Assembly: GCF_932526225.1 (NCBI RefSeq)
Contig: NC_064045.1
Coordinates: 2,517,998-2,581,997, forward strand
Source of the DNA: Nematostella vectensis
Lineage: Eukaryota; Cnidaria; Anthozoa; Actiniaria; Edwardsiidae
Length of the DNA stretch: 64,000 bases
Direction of reading: 5' to 3'
The stretch's first letter is position 1, and each line of letters begins with the position of its first letter. The notes under the pieces were generated by a model. It had not been told where the DNA came from. It saw nothing but the letters and a program-made list of their open reading frames with translations, and did not search any database. The position numbers and the translations under genes are program-made. Positions 9,392 to 19,952 of this stretch are shown here, piece by piece.

Positions 9392-9877
9392 AAATCACTG
9401 GGTTGTCACCACCTGTCAGTACGTCTAGCTGGGATGTGTTGCCTCCTCCTACTGATCTTACCAAGGAGGCACACATGGCCCGGCTGAAATGGTACAGGAA
9501 TAATGTGTTTGCCCACATCAAATCAACTGAAGTGCCAACTGTTCAATTTAATCAATACTGGGTTGAAATATCTGATGCTCTGATCTCCCTCGGTGGAGTC
9601 AGTCAGGGCGAAATAGACACCCTGAAGGTCACACCTCTTGAGGGAGATTATGTAACGCTTTTGAATGAGTGGGTTGATAGAGATCTAGACTTGTCAAAAG
9701 AAGTAAATGAGACAAAGAAAGAAGTCAAAGAGACAAAAACTAAAGTAGATGAGACAAACAAAGAAGTGCATGAGGTGAAGGGAAAAGTAGATGAGACAAA
9801 CAAAGAAGTGCATGAGGTGAAGGAAAAAGTATCTGAGATGGCAGTGGACCTAGCATCACTCAAAGAGGAATTCTCAA
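9392..9877 (+). pseudogene. NLR copy A exon 1 remnant (partial HEPN and coiled coil)
   Basis: Begins mid-HEPN at the deletion scar, keeps RNNVFAH and then six ETK/EVHEVKG heptads plus KVSEMAV-DLASLKE. Copies B and C have ten such heptads. The donor A|GTAAGT is retained at 9878. Confidence 0.8.
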
Positions 9878-10768
9878 GTAAGTAAACCATCTGAAAAAAA
9901 AGCTAGCCTGAAATGATAATAAGAAACTTACACAATCACGAATCTCAAATCACAATAAGATATCATTGATATAAAAAATACTGAACCTATTTAGTTGACA
10001 TTAGGGAGACATGACCTCTTGCTTTATATCCTTGTCCATGAGGACAGGATTTTTTCTCTTCATGGCCTGATGTTGAGAGAAACTTTTGTCCCTTTTTTGG
10101 TTTGGTATCTTCTATACACCTAAAGGCCTAAAATCCCTTTTTAGATTATTACACTCTCAACTCTACAATTTGATGTCACAGGTAAAAAGGTGAACAGCAA
10201 GAAGGACATCACTGCCGCTAAAGGTGATAAGGCTGCTTCTGGGAAGTAAGTTATAATTCTTTTTTGTGTGTTTCTCTTGGACAGATAAGCATTAATATGG
10301 GTTAGATCGTGGAATCTTCAGTGAATTGTATTTTAAATGTACCTTTTTGATTTGTTTCGTTTTTGTTTCTTATTATATAGATTTATTATAGATATTTAAA
10401 TGTCACCCTTCAATAACGGAAAGTAACAGGCAATGTTGTGTTGTAAACTGATTGTGTGGTTTCTACTTTAGAACATCCCATGACCCAGGGAATGAGAGTC
10501 TACCAAAGAAAAAAGGTACATGCTAAAGACATGCTAAAGATATTTTAATAAAACTAAATTAAAAGTGGCAGATTCTAGAAGGGGGCGAGGGGGTGGGGCT
10601 GGGCCGGGTCTAGTATCTATGGTAACCCCACGTATTTAGGTAAAATTTTAAGAGGACATATATATGGGAGTTTAGTTGCTCCTGCCATTTGTTTTAAACA
10701 GTTAGTGTATATGTAAATGGGTCTTCCCCTCTTCCCCTGAGACAAATCATAGTTTCCCACCGCTGATA

Positions 10769-11277
10769 CAGTGGAACCTGGATATTACGATACTTGATTT
10801 AAGAATAACCTCGATTTTATAAAGGCGTTCTTTTCTCACGGTGGAAATACAGTGAAATGTAAAAGAAATTACCTTGATCAAGCATTATTGGATACATTGA
10901 TATTATTGATTTTACGATACAAATCTGTTCTCCTAAGCGTAATTTTGAATTTCGTACAACAATATTATTGATTTTGTTTATCGACAAATAACGAAAAACT
11001 CAGTTGTGTACAGTACAGTCAATCAATTTTTTTTATTTGACAGATCTTGTTAAATACAGATTACAGTCTTACAAAGAGAAAATTTACAGTCTTACAAGGA
11101 GTACAGTTGCACTTTTAATATTTTGTTAAAGTTGATAAGTAACCCAACCGAGTACAACACTATTTTCAATGGATTTTCTTTTATATCGTAAAATCAAGGA
11201 GGACATCTTGACAATACCCCGATTTTCCGGTACATTTACTATCTCCTGGGGCATATTGTAAAATCCAGGTTCCACTG
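10769..11277. mobile_element. Tc1/mariner-pogo-like MITE in NLR intron 3 (unit A)
   Basis: 509 bp bounded by CAGTGGAACCTGGAT and its inverse, flanked by TA on both sides. It encodes no transposase. The ends resemble those of pogo/Tigger-type elements (CAGTGGAACC...). Internal sequence is AT-rich. Confidence 0.7.
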
Positions 11278-11279
11278 TA

Positions 11280-11987
11280 TCTGTTTTATGCATAGCACTA
11301 CAGTTCTTGTTATATCTGTCAGTAGAGATACAGCCTACCCCATCCATTTTGCAATCATGACTATGGGTAATGGGATAGTCATGGATAAAAGATGCTCTAG
11401 AAGGAGAACAAAATCATTTTCTCTCTTGGCTGCAGAGCTCCCATGTATAAACGAAAAACTGTTCTTTGCATAGATGATACCGATTTGGATATTGTTCCTT
11501 TGTCAGCTCAGGTGTGCTGCACTAGCCATCTCATTGTTCGCTTACTGCACATCCAGGTTCAGTTTTTCTTTCCCCAAAAAGGGCTTGAATTTTCAGCCCA
11601 ACTTCTTTGTTTCACAGAGGCAAACAACACACCATTTCAATATTTAATTTATAGTTTGTAGGATGTTAGTCGAAAAAGGGTCGCCTATAGGGGTGTAAAA
11701 GATGTCCTCTTCTTTCGAAAGCATTGTCAAGGATTTCTATTATCCTGTTTGACACTTAATTAATATTCTATATTATATAGCATCCGTACAACTTTCATAT
11801 TGTTGAAAAATGGAACTGGGTTCAGCCATGTGTCTGATAATAAAAAGCCTTAAATTTTAATATTCAAACTGACACAAACACATTTCATTGAACCAAATAT
11901 GCAAATCGTTCTCCTTATTGAGAAATGCCCTTCAATAAAAGATAGCCAATCCAAACCGAAACAATAATATTTTTGTATTTTTTTTAG
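11280..11987 (+). other. Remainder of NLR intron 3 (unit A)
   Basis: AT-rich intron with short chance ORFs and no recognised feature. It ends in a polypyrimidine tract and TTTTAG acceptor before exon 4. Confidence 0.5.
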
Positions 11988-14691
11988 CGGTTCAAGACTT
12001 TATCGACTATCTTCATCTGAGGTACACGACAGGTGAAGAGGTCCTTATTGAGCCGCTTGAGGACATGGAGGACAGCAACTTCACGCTGGAGAACATGTTC
12101 TCAGAGCTTGAGATAGTCAGAAAAGACACCGATATCAAGGTGCCGATGTATGACGTCTTTACCGCTAGTGAACCATCCAAGACGGTGCGAAGTGTTCTCC
12201 TGGAGGGGGACTCTGGGGCGGGCAAGACCACGTTATGCAAGAAGATTGCATATGACTGGGCAACAGGGGTCTTGGCCAAAACAGAGTCCTTCCCTCAGGT
12301 GGAGCTAGTGCTGTCTTTGAAGTGTAAAGGGATAAGTTCTAAAGGGTTCCCGCAGGCAGTGCAAGATCAATTGTTTCCCGAGGAATTTAGTGTACAAGAT
12401 AGGGTAGAAGTGGTGCAGTACATCAAAGAAAACCAAAATAAGGTTTTGATAATCCTAGATGGATACGACGAGTTACCTTTAGAGGCAAGGGAGAGCATAC
12501 ATAATGTAGTATGTAAAAAGTTCTATTCCTCTAGTTACACCCTTTTAACGAGTAGACCAGAAAAGAAGCTCAGCAAATACTTTACAGGAAGTAATGCTCT
12601 AGAAATCAAGGGATTTCACGATGTTGATGACTTCATCAGCATTTTCTTTAATGCATTACCAGATTACGCAGCATTTATTGTAGAGATTATCTCCAAAGGA
12701 ATCTCAAATGTCGAATTGTGTAATCCTCTCACCTTGGTTCTTTTCTGTTTGAGTTTCAAGAATCATTGTGAGAGGAACAGGGAAAAGGATTTCTCACATG
12801 GTATGACCCTTAGAGAACTTTTCGAGGATGTAGCGTACTCACGAATGAGGAGATACTTTGAGAAGGAAAACATCAACTTTGACGATGACGATATTCAAGC
12901 GATGAGTTTAAGACTAGGAGAAATTGCTTTTCACAGTCTTAAGGAAAATGCTAACACCTTTCCACTTCCTAAACTATCAGAAGTATTGAAAAAGGTAGGT
13001 TTCTTAACACGCCGCAAATCCCCTAGCACCAAACTAGCAGAAGAAATGTACTCCTTTGTTCACAAGTCTTTTCAGGAGTTTTTCTGTGCTGTGTTTTTAG
13101 CTGACAGGCTTGGACAAGGCATTGTTAAGAGTGTATTGGTTAATGATTTTAAATTTTACTTCACTGTTAATCGTTACAACCTCGCTATGATGGTAGGCAG
13201 TAATGTGATGAAAGCCGTGGAATCTCTCGCACGCAAAGTACCCGAGTATCCACCCCAAGGGATTTGCGTTTATGATTGGCTTGATCACTCTATTGCTCTC
13301 AAGTTGCTGTGTCAGTGTCTGGCGAGATGCAAACAATCAGAAATCGTCAAAGTTTTGGAAAAGGCATATTGCCTTCTTCCATGCAGAGTGCTTTTACACT
13401 TTGATTTTGAGCCATATTATTTTACGCTGTTAGGATTGTCATATTTGCTATCGTACGATTTGTCTCGTTCCCAGAGCCTGCAGACTGTCGGTAGTGTCAG
13501 CGGTTTGCGCCCCCTTGGTGATCTAACTATCTTTATTTTGAATTGTACAGATGGGATCCCTGATAAATTTACAAAAGCGTTAGCTTCTTCTCCGATTCGA
13601 AAACTAGATTTTGTTTGTCATTTTAATTCAGGTATTGTAAAAGCGCTGGTCAGCATGCTCTCACGTACCACATTACAGTCTCTCAGCCTTTTTGATGGGA
13701 ACGGCGAGGCGAATTTTGGCAATTTAATTGAGTCTTTAAAGAACAACGTTACACTCTCAGCAATCTGTATTAAAAATGACGGCTTTGATGATTCGTGTGC
13801 TATCAAGTTGGCTGAGATCTCACTGACGTTCGCATTGCGAGTACAATCCTGGGAGATGCTGGTACTAAAAGGCTCGCCAATGCATTGAAAGTCAATAAAA
13901 CAGTACGAACTCTCGGGATAGATGGTGGTAACATGACGTTTGAAGCAGGCCGTGCTATCGGTGAAATGCTGAGACATAACACTACTGTCACGTCTCTTTT
14001 TCTTAGCGGTGGAAGGCTAGGTGATTCCGGGGCTCGGGGTATCGCTCTTGGTCTTGCACAAAAAAGGACCATCGCTCAACTTAGCATAGCGAATTCTAGT
14101 ATAGGCACCGCTGGCATTAAGGCAATAACAAAAGTCATTCAAAATGTTACCCGCTTAAATTTGTCTGGTAACCCGGTAGGGTACGGTGGAGTAAAAGCTA
14201 TTGCTAGACTTCTTGTGAAAAGCTGTTGCAGGTTAAAATTCCTTTTTCTTGATCACTGTAATATAGATGTGTTTGGTGCCAAGGAACTCGCCATAGCTTT
14301 GTCAAGGAATTCATGTCTCGAGGAACTGTCCGTAGCTTGTAATGATATTAATGACGAAGGGATGTGTGCGCTGGCTGAGTCTGTGGCTAGTAATGAAACA
14401 TTACAGGTTCTTTACATCTCGTACAATAACGTCGGTCAAAATGGTAAAAAGGTTATAATTAGCGCTTGCGAAACGAGCAAGTCCGTCCGGCATCTCTACC
14501 ACGAGAACGACTCGATTCTCAACACGTGCTCCAAGCCTCACTCGGTCTGTGTAGTTCCCCGTCAATTATATGAACCTGTTTCCATTGTTATGTTTGAGAA
14601 AGTGCATCATTTATACAAAACATATAGTCAAGGTGTAGAACAGCGAGCCGAGAAGAGCTTGACTTCATTATCTCGAATGCTTAATTTGTAA
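11988..14691 (+). pseudogene. NLR copy A exon 4 (NACHT-LRR), two frames
   Basis: The first frame is open to TGA 13886-13888 and covers NACHT, the helical and winged-helix-like region (FVHKSFQEFFCAVFLA) and early LRRs. The second frame (13885-14691) encodes the last six or so RI-type LRRs and the C-terminal tail. One 19-bp deletion relative to copy B accounts for the shift. Confidence 0.85.
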
Positions 14692-14848
14692 TTTCTTGAG
14701 ACGTTTATTTAAAAATCCTTTTTTGTATAAAGTGCAGGGAGTATAAATCCTCTCCATCTTGTTCACCCATAAAATTTTGCTTAAAAATGTCCAACTTTCA
14801 TTTCCATTTCTAGCAAAAATTACCGTCGGTCCTCCCCCCTCAAACAAA

Positions 14849-15163
14849 CATCTTGTTTGTGCATAAGAGTGGGGGGACTAGGGTATTGTAGTCCATCTTG
14901 TTTGTGCATAAGACTGGGGGGACTAGGGTATTGTAGTCCATCTTGTTTGTGCATAAGACTGGGGGGACTAGGGTATTGTAGTCCATCTTGTTTGTGCATA
15001 AGACTGGGGGGACTAGGGTATTGTAGTCCATCTTGTTTGTGCATAAGACTGGGGGGACTAGGGTATTGTAGTCCATCTTGTTTGTGCATAAGACTGGGGG
15101 GACTAGGGTATTGTAGTCCATCTTGTTTGTGCATAAGACTGGGGGGACTAGGGTATTGTAGTC
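14849..15163. repeat. 45-bp minisatellite, seven copies (NLR copy A 3' region)
   Basis: Units start CATCTTGTTTGTGCATAAG and end TTGTAGTC. As 45 is a multiple of 3, all open frames stay open, giving false long ORFs on both strands. It probably lies in the 3' UTR, upstream of the AATAAA at 15441. Confidence 0.95.
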
Positions 15164-15261
15164 CCCCTCCCCTACAGCCCAACCATCTGGCTTGTGGTTA
15201 AGGTATTGGAGGGGGGGGGAGGGGAAGGTTTTTATAATGACCCTCACAGGTGGCTTACACT

Positions 15262-15411
15262 AGCATGTCACGTGACCAACTAAAGAGTCCAAACGAGCAC
15301 CAACTTGTCAAACACGTAGCTGTGACTTGCTCGTGTAGCATGTCACGTGACCAACAAAAGAGCCCAAACGAGCACCAACTTGTCAAACACGTAGCTGTGA
15401 CTTGCTCGTGT
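15262..15411. repeat. 75-bp tandem repeat, two copies, with GTCACGTGAC (unit A)
   Basis: Each 75-bp unit begins AGCATGTCACGTGACCAAC and includes the 10-bp palindrome GTCACGTGAC, identical to the CLEAR/E-box motif bound by TFEB/MITF-type bHLH proteins. The array is followed by a polyadenylation signal. Confidence 0.9.
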
Positions 15412-15440
15412 AAGCCGCCTGTTGTTGCGAGTTGAGTCAG

Positions 15441-15446
15441 AATAAA
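15441..15446 (+). terminator. Polyadenylation signal, NLR copy A
   Basis: AATAAA about 750 bp after the stop and conserved in all three units. If used, the 45-bp and 75-bp repeats are part of the 3' UTR. Confidence 0.4.
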
Positions 15447-16634
15447 TGATCAGTTTGAGTGCACTAGGGGTGTTACTACGCAAAGCATATTGTCAAATGT
15501 TGTACATACTTGTATTTTAGTCACTTTAATACCTAGGGCCTCTTAAATTGTATATATTGCACAATGGTAATAAAAAAGATGATGGTATTGATTGTGTAGA
15601 TCGCTGACTGCTTGCATTAGCGTTTACTTTCCCCTCATCCCTCCCACGCTGCCGGTAAACCGCTCTGATTGCCTCCCTTCTGCACATGCTCCTCAATATG
15701 ATGTAGTTTGGCTATAAGAGATCACGTGACTTCTTTGTAGCAAATTTACGCCAAAACACAGAAATAGCTGGGCCATCATGCCAGAGAGTGACAAAAACAA
15801 TTAATAAAAATAAGCCCCTTCTGTCGAGGCATAGAAACTTTCTGGGTGATTAATAAGCCCTTATTATGTTTTTTTTATGCCACCGTTCAAGCTTCGCGAG
15901 AGTCAAAAGTCACGTGATTTATTTAAGCAGGTCGTTTATTGCGCGCATACGCGTTGTCCTGTTCTCAGGCCCCCCTTTAGTTTCTCCACAGGAGACCCAA
16001 GCTCAGGGTTTGTTCAGCCCGTGGATCGCGAGTCTCTCTATAGCGAGTCTCGGGCTGTAGCAAGGGAACTTCACTAAGACTCGATGCGTGAGCGCGTTGA
16101 CTGCGAATAGCCGCCATTCCCATCGATTAGCAAAAGTTCCCTACAATTTTTTTTCGTACGACTCTGACTTCTATACCCCACCTCCCCACCCCCCTTGGTA
16201 GCGGCCCTGAACAATGATTGAGCTATTTTAAAAAAATAAACCGACTAGTCTCTTGGTGATACAAAACGGTATTTACAGCCGTTACATATATTTACTAATA
16301 CAAACAAGAGGATTTTTGTATGCATCCTGATATTTAATCTGATGTGTTGCGTGATGTATCACGTGATCACCATATTTAGAAAAAGTGGTGTCTGAAAAAG
16401 AACGCCAAGTCCTGGTGAAAAAAAAAACGCTCAAACGCAGCAAGTATACAAAGCGTTAATTCTAATCAGACGCACTGCGTAACTCAATTCTTACACGTCA
16501 CACAATCACGAGCCTTGGTAGTTGAACCTCTGACGCTACATGTCAATCAATCTTCGCTCTAACAGAGCAAATACGCCGCTAGCGTTACATCTTGTCACAT
16601 GTATTGCGTGGTGGTTTCACGCGAGGTCACGTGT
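15447..16634. other. Conserved intergenic region (unit A)
   Basis: No supportable gene. Present in unit B (33233-34373) and unit C (48829-49810). Contains several CACGTG E-boxes (for example near 15724 and 16369). Confidence 0.4.
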
Positions 16635-16877
16635 TCACGAGCCTTGGTAGATCCCAGTGCTCCGGTGTGAGGCGACCGCGAGGTAGACCCTCTCTCCCAT
16701 GATGAAGAACGTCATGTCACGTGTCCGTGCGGACGGGATGGACTGGACCTTGGCGAACTTTCTAGAGTGATACTTGTCCCAGGCGTAGATCACGGGATCG
16801 AGGCCACTGCTGATAATGGCAAGGTACGTCTTCTCTTTGCCCATATATGGCGAGGTAATGCTCACCCAATCACGTGC
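16635..16877 (-). pseudogene. EAR-repeat exon, 3'-terminal (unit A)
   Basis: After a TTTTTCCAG acceptor the exon encodes ARDWVSITSPYMGKEKTYLAI, DPVIYAWDKYHSRKF and GERVYLAVASH, ending at TGA. This is the EAR/EPTP beta-propeller repeat of TSPEAR-type proteins (extracellular, seven-bladed propellers). The repeat ends early, and no full upstream gene survives, so it is treated as a gene fragment. Confidence 0.65.
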
Positions 16878-18046
16878 CTGGAAAAATACAAGTGAAAAGT
16901 CACGCAACATTGTCTCGTAGACGTCCTGGAAGTACAATATCAAGAATAAAGCTGAAACACTTTTTGTTATTGCTTATCATTTAAAATATAACGGTGTATT
17001 CGCAAGAAAACTTTAAAGAAATAATCTACAAATAAAATCTGACCCATAATTGACGATATTTGCTTGAAAATATATTAGTTTCTCGCTTGAATTAGCCGAT
17101 GGAGAGGGGTGCTTTGTGCGACTCGGCATCGAGCGGGAGCATAAAATGGTGGCCTACTTTAAGGCTCAAAAGGTACCCCGGATGTGATGGGCAAGGTTTT
17201 CTCGATGTATGATTTGTTAGTTATCCTCATTCAATCCTAACTGACTGTCATACAAAAGGTTCCAGTCTGTTGTACCACTGTAGCTCAGTGTCTATAAATG
17301 GGAACGAGTATAATATTGACGATTATAATGAAAGAGTAGACAAAGATCAACAACCGGGAAAGGGGGAGTTTTTGTTTACAGAGGGACAAAAATGTTTGTA
17401 ACTCAATGTCCGATTCTATTTCAGGGTTCACGAGTCGCAAAGAGCATGAGAGAAAGAATCAACATCTCGATCTATTCATCTTTTAATAGTCTATGAAAAT
17501 TTATAGCTGAACCTAATAGTAATTGCAACACAAAGAATTTTATTGTTTAATGATAAGAAAAGACATTCTAAACAACACCCCAAAAGTTCTCCAAAGTTCT
17601 CTTGTGTGAACATCTGGAAATTTGACAATAAACAATTTTTTGTCGGCCGTCTGGAGCTTACTGTAGTGCGATCTCTTCGAGAGTGGAGGGTCAGTGTGCC
17701 ATGAATAACAATAAAATTGTTTATTGTTGAATTTTGAGATGTCCACAAAAGAGAATTTTGGAGAACTTTTGGGAAGTTATCAAGGACATGCTACTCTGTC
17801 ATTTAAGACTAAAATCATTTGTGTTGCAATTACTTTTAGGTTAAACATCGGATTGACTGGACTACAACAAAGTCTGTCATTTAAGACCGAAATCATTTGT
17901 GTTCCAATAATTTGAGGTTAAACATCAGATTGACTGGACTATAACAAAGTCTTTGCTGGAAGTGTGTGCTCGAGGTGTAATGCAGGGGCCTTATTCGATG
18001 ACCCCCCCCCCCAGTAGGGCAAAATGGCGGAAGACAGAGAACTTAC
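16878..18046. other. Region between EAR exon fragments (unit A)
   Basis: Former intron or intergenic DNA; no coding support. Contains the 78-bp duplicated segment and a poly-C run near 18003. The equivalent stretch is 34617-35713 in unit B. Confidence 0.4.
17796..17950. repeat. 78/77-bp tandem duplication (unit A)
   Basis: Two adjacent copies of a segment starting CTGTCATTTAAGAC and ending ACAACAAAGT or ATAACAAAGT. Also two copies at 35458-35613 (B), about 1.3 at 51006-51107 and about 2.3 at 61026-61206 (C). Confidence 0.8.
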
Positions 18047-18213
18047 CAGTAATCGCTAGGAAAACCCCGCCATCTATAGTAAAGCCCTCCAGGTCGGACC
18101 CTGCCGCCACAATACTCTGGTACCTCGTGAAATTCTCCCCGTTCCACTTGAAGATATGCGAATAAGGTCCATAAAAGGTAGCAACTGCCAGGAACACGTC
18201 TTTGCCGATGAAG
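18047..18213 (-). pseudogene. EAR-repeat exon, 5'-truncated (unit A)
   Basis: Encodes KDVFLAVATFYGPYSHIFKW, NGENFTRYQSIVAAGSDLEG and GGVFLAITG, ending at the donor ACTG|GTAAGT. The upstream half of the exon (present in unit C) is missing: at 18213 the sequence jumps to non-homologous DNA. The downstream phase does not fit the 16877 exon, so intervening exons are also gone. Confidence 0.65.
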
Positions 18214-18262
18214 GAATCTTCAAATAATATGCTTTTTTTGCATATGATACCTACGTGCAGTG

Positions 18263-18382
18263 GATGACTTGGTGGTCGAAGTCAGTTCTGGATCAGACGA
18301 GAACAACAATGATGCAGCAGTGACGTCAGCTCCGATTCCGTATAGGACTCTAGATGCTACCCATTTTGAGAGGTACTTCTAG
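18263..18382 (+). pseudogene. 3'-terminal remnant of CaRF/MULE gene (unit A)
   Basis: Last coding segment of the gene seen at 57640-60048: VEVSSGSDENN, then RTLDATHFERYF and TAG. The rest of the gene is missing in this unit. One codon change (PTPDR to PIPYR type) is seen relative to unit C. Confidence 0.6.
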
Positions 18383-18599
18383 AAGTGTATGATCAGCGGT
18401 AGAACGTTCATCATTTTGCTACATTACCGTTCTTAGATCACACATCAAAACATTTAACTAGAATATTATCTATTAGCGCCTTTTCATTTAGTACGGGAAT
18501 TAAGTTTGGACCTAGCCTAACTGCGGGAAAACGTGTGTATGAAGCTCCACAGCTGATTACTCTCATTCATTGTGCAAACGTTCCCCTTGTTGTAGTTCA

Positions 18600-18818
18600 A
18601 CTAAAGGCCACGCCAAACTGGATCCTGTTGCAAGGATTCGTTACGCGGTGCACACGAACAAGCTGTCACCTTGCGCCACCCAGCTGGAATATCCCGTCTT
18701 CCGAGTCACCCCTGCATGCTTGTTTACCCTTCTCGACCCAAGGGAAGTGTCTGCGGCGGACATAGCGCGGATAAAGGCGGGGGTCCCACGATTTGTCCCG
18801 GGATGGTGGACTGATTCG
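18600..18818 (+). pseudogene. Ulp1-PHD gene, N-terminal exon remnant (unit A)
   Basis: Open to a donor TCG|GTACG and encodes KLDPVARIRYAVHTNKLSP, EYPVFRVTPACLFTLLD and RFVPGWWTDS. About 100 bp further upstream another frame is open, suggesting a frameshift near 18605. In unit B Ulp1 exons follow; in A and C the next exon is directly the PHD exon. No family assigned to this segment by itself. Confidence 0.5.
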
Positions 18819-18903
18819 GTACGTTTTTAAAACAAAACAACCACGGTGGGATAAAAACGATGTTTTCTTTCATTTTGCTTTTTTCAGATTATAGGTGTCA
18901 CAG

Positions 18904-19044
18904 AACGTCAAGGTTTCTAAACTCTGTCGGCAAGACGACAACGAGGATTGGCTGGGGTGTGACCACTGTGGCCAGTACTTTTATGCTACCTGTGCCAGTT
19001 TCGACTTTGCAACAGCTCTTTTCTCACAATTTTACTGCCCCTAA
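18904..19044 (+). pseudogene. PHD-finger exon remnant (unit A)
   Basis: Acceptor GTGTCACAG|AAC, then a degenerate PHD finger. The first zinc Cys is Ser (KVSKLC) and the zinc His is Tyr (QYFYATC). It ends FYCP followed by TAA, just before the last expected Cys. The zinc sites are therefore lost. Confidence 0.6.
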
Positions 19045-19242
19045 TGCCCCTGATTCTGACATATTGACATATTGTGGATTCATAAGTGGCAATAGTTTCC
19101 CAATAATTATTTTAACATGGCCATTGGGTGCTTTCTTCGGGGTGATAGAAGTCAATGAGACTGGATAAAACAGATTTTGTGTAATTGCCCTCCTCAAGTA
19201 AGCTGCAGAACAGTAATACAGATTGAAACGAAAAATCATGAT

Positions 19243-19423
19243 TTATCTTATTAAAGAATTTCTTAGATATAAATCTAATACTATGGAGTCATGTAGGTTT
19301 GATAACCAGTCTGGATTTTCCTTTTTTGATAATGCTTCCTTTATGGTCTGTAAATATTCATGTACCTCCTGCCTGTTAGCAAAGACATAGCTGGCGCAAA
19401 CAATGTAGGAATAGTGTATCCCC
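19243..19423 (-). pseudogene. Unidentified minus-strand coding exon (unit A)
   Basis: After an AAATTTCAG acceptor the strand reads GIHYSYIVCASYVFANRQE, VHEYLQTIKEALSKKENPDW and HDSIVLDLYLRNSLIR, then TAA: 60 open codons with protein-like composition. The unit B copy (about 39400-39580) has TAA after LQTIK and the unit C copy (about 61775-61942) TAG after EALSK, so it is a decaying exon. No family is recognised; transposase origin is possible. Confidence 0.4.
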
Positions 19424-19763
19424 CTGAAATTTGTGGTGGCTTGTTATGACTTTAGTGGCTAGAGTGGCAGTTTAGGTCCTAGGGGTCGCGAGATTTTTAG
19501 CTTTGTCTCATGGATAGCATTTTGTAAATTGTCGTACAGATTTTACTTTATCACTCCAAGATAAAATTATTGGTGTTATCTGATATATTTGTTGTATTTT
19601 ACCTTGTCGTGGTAACCGTCTTAGGTTAAATTTGATAAGTAACGCATTTTATAATGACAAGCGAACTCTGCTAAATGCTTAGATATTTTGATAATTTCGC
19701 TCGTCCCGCCACCCTCCAAATATCTGAATCCACCGCTATCAATTCAGAGTAAAAGACACTATC

Positions 19764-19952
19764 ATGACCAGTGAACATATTCATCATCACTTAGTAGTTC
19801 TGAATACCATTTATTCTGATTTATTATCAAATACAATATTAAATAACAAATACGTCTATTACAGAGCTAATAATTTACCTTCAATATTTGGAAAATTCCG
19901 CAGAAATGAAGAACGTTATTGTTGTAAAACTAGACCCTGTGCGCAGGGTTGA
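19764..19952 (+). CDS. Small conserved ORF of unknown function (unit A)
   Basis: 62 aa starting MTSEHIHHHLVVLNTIYSD. The same start and frame are kept in unit B (39907, which runs on into the junction sequence) and unit C (62279-62467). It may be only paralogous sequence identity, not selection. No domain seen. Confidence 0.2.
   Translation: MTSEHIHHHLVVLNTIYSDLLSNTILNNKYVYYRANNLPSIFGKFRRNEERYCCKTRPCAQG

Larger units (their letters stand above)
9392..14691 (+). pseudogene. NLR copy A, 5'-deleted and frameshifted (HEPN-coiled coil-NACHT-LRR)
   Basis: Same gene as copies B and C. Remaining exons: 9392-9877, 10182-10245, 10472-10515 and 11988-14691, with splice sites and phases preserved. A deletion of about 1 kb joins upstream sequence (CAAAATCAC) directly to TGGGTTGTC inside exon 1. 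This removes the start codon, the splice acceptor and about 95 residues of HEPN, although RNNVFAH remains. In exon 4 a 19-bp deletion near 13818 shifts the frame within the LRRs, with a stop at 13886-13888; LRRs resume in another frame at 13885-14691. Walker A GDSGAGKTTL and Walker B LIILDGYDELP are intact. Confidence 0.85.

Noticed and set aside
14820-15247. ORFs of 114-135 codons over the 45-bp repeat, also 47803-48446
   Set aside because: A 45-bp period keeps any stop-free frame open. Several frames on both strands are open at once and the copy number differs between units.
5634-15411. CRISPR-like direct repeats
   Set aside because: The repeats are contiguous tandem minisatellites without unique spacers, in a eukaryotic genome.
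17280-17310. tRNA-like GTAGCTCAGTG at about 17280-17290
   Set aside because: No matching acceptor stem, anticodon arm or T-loop nearby.
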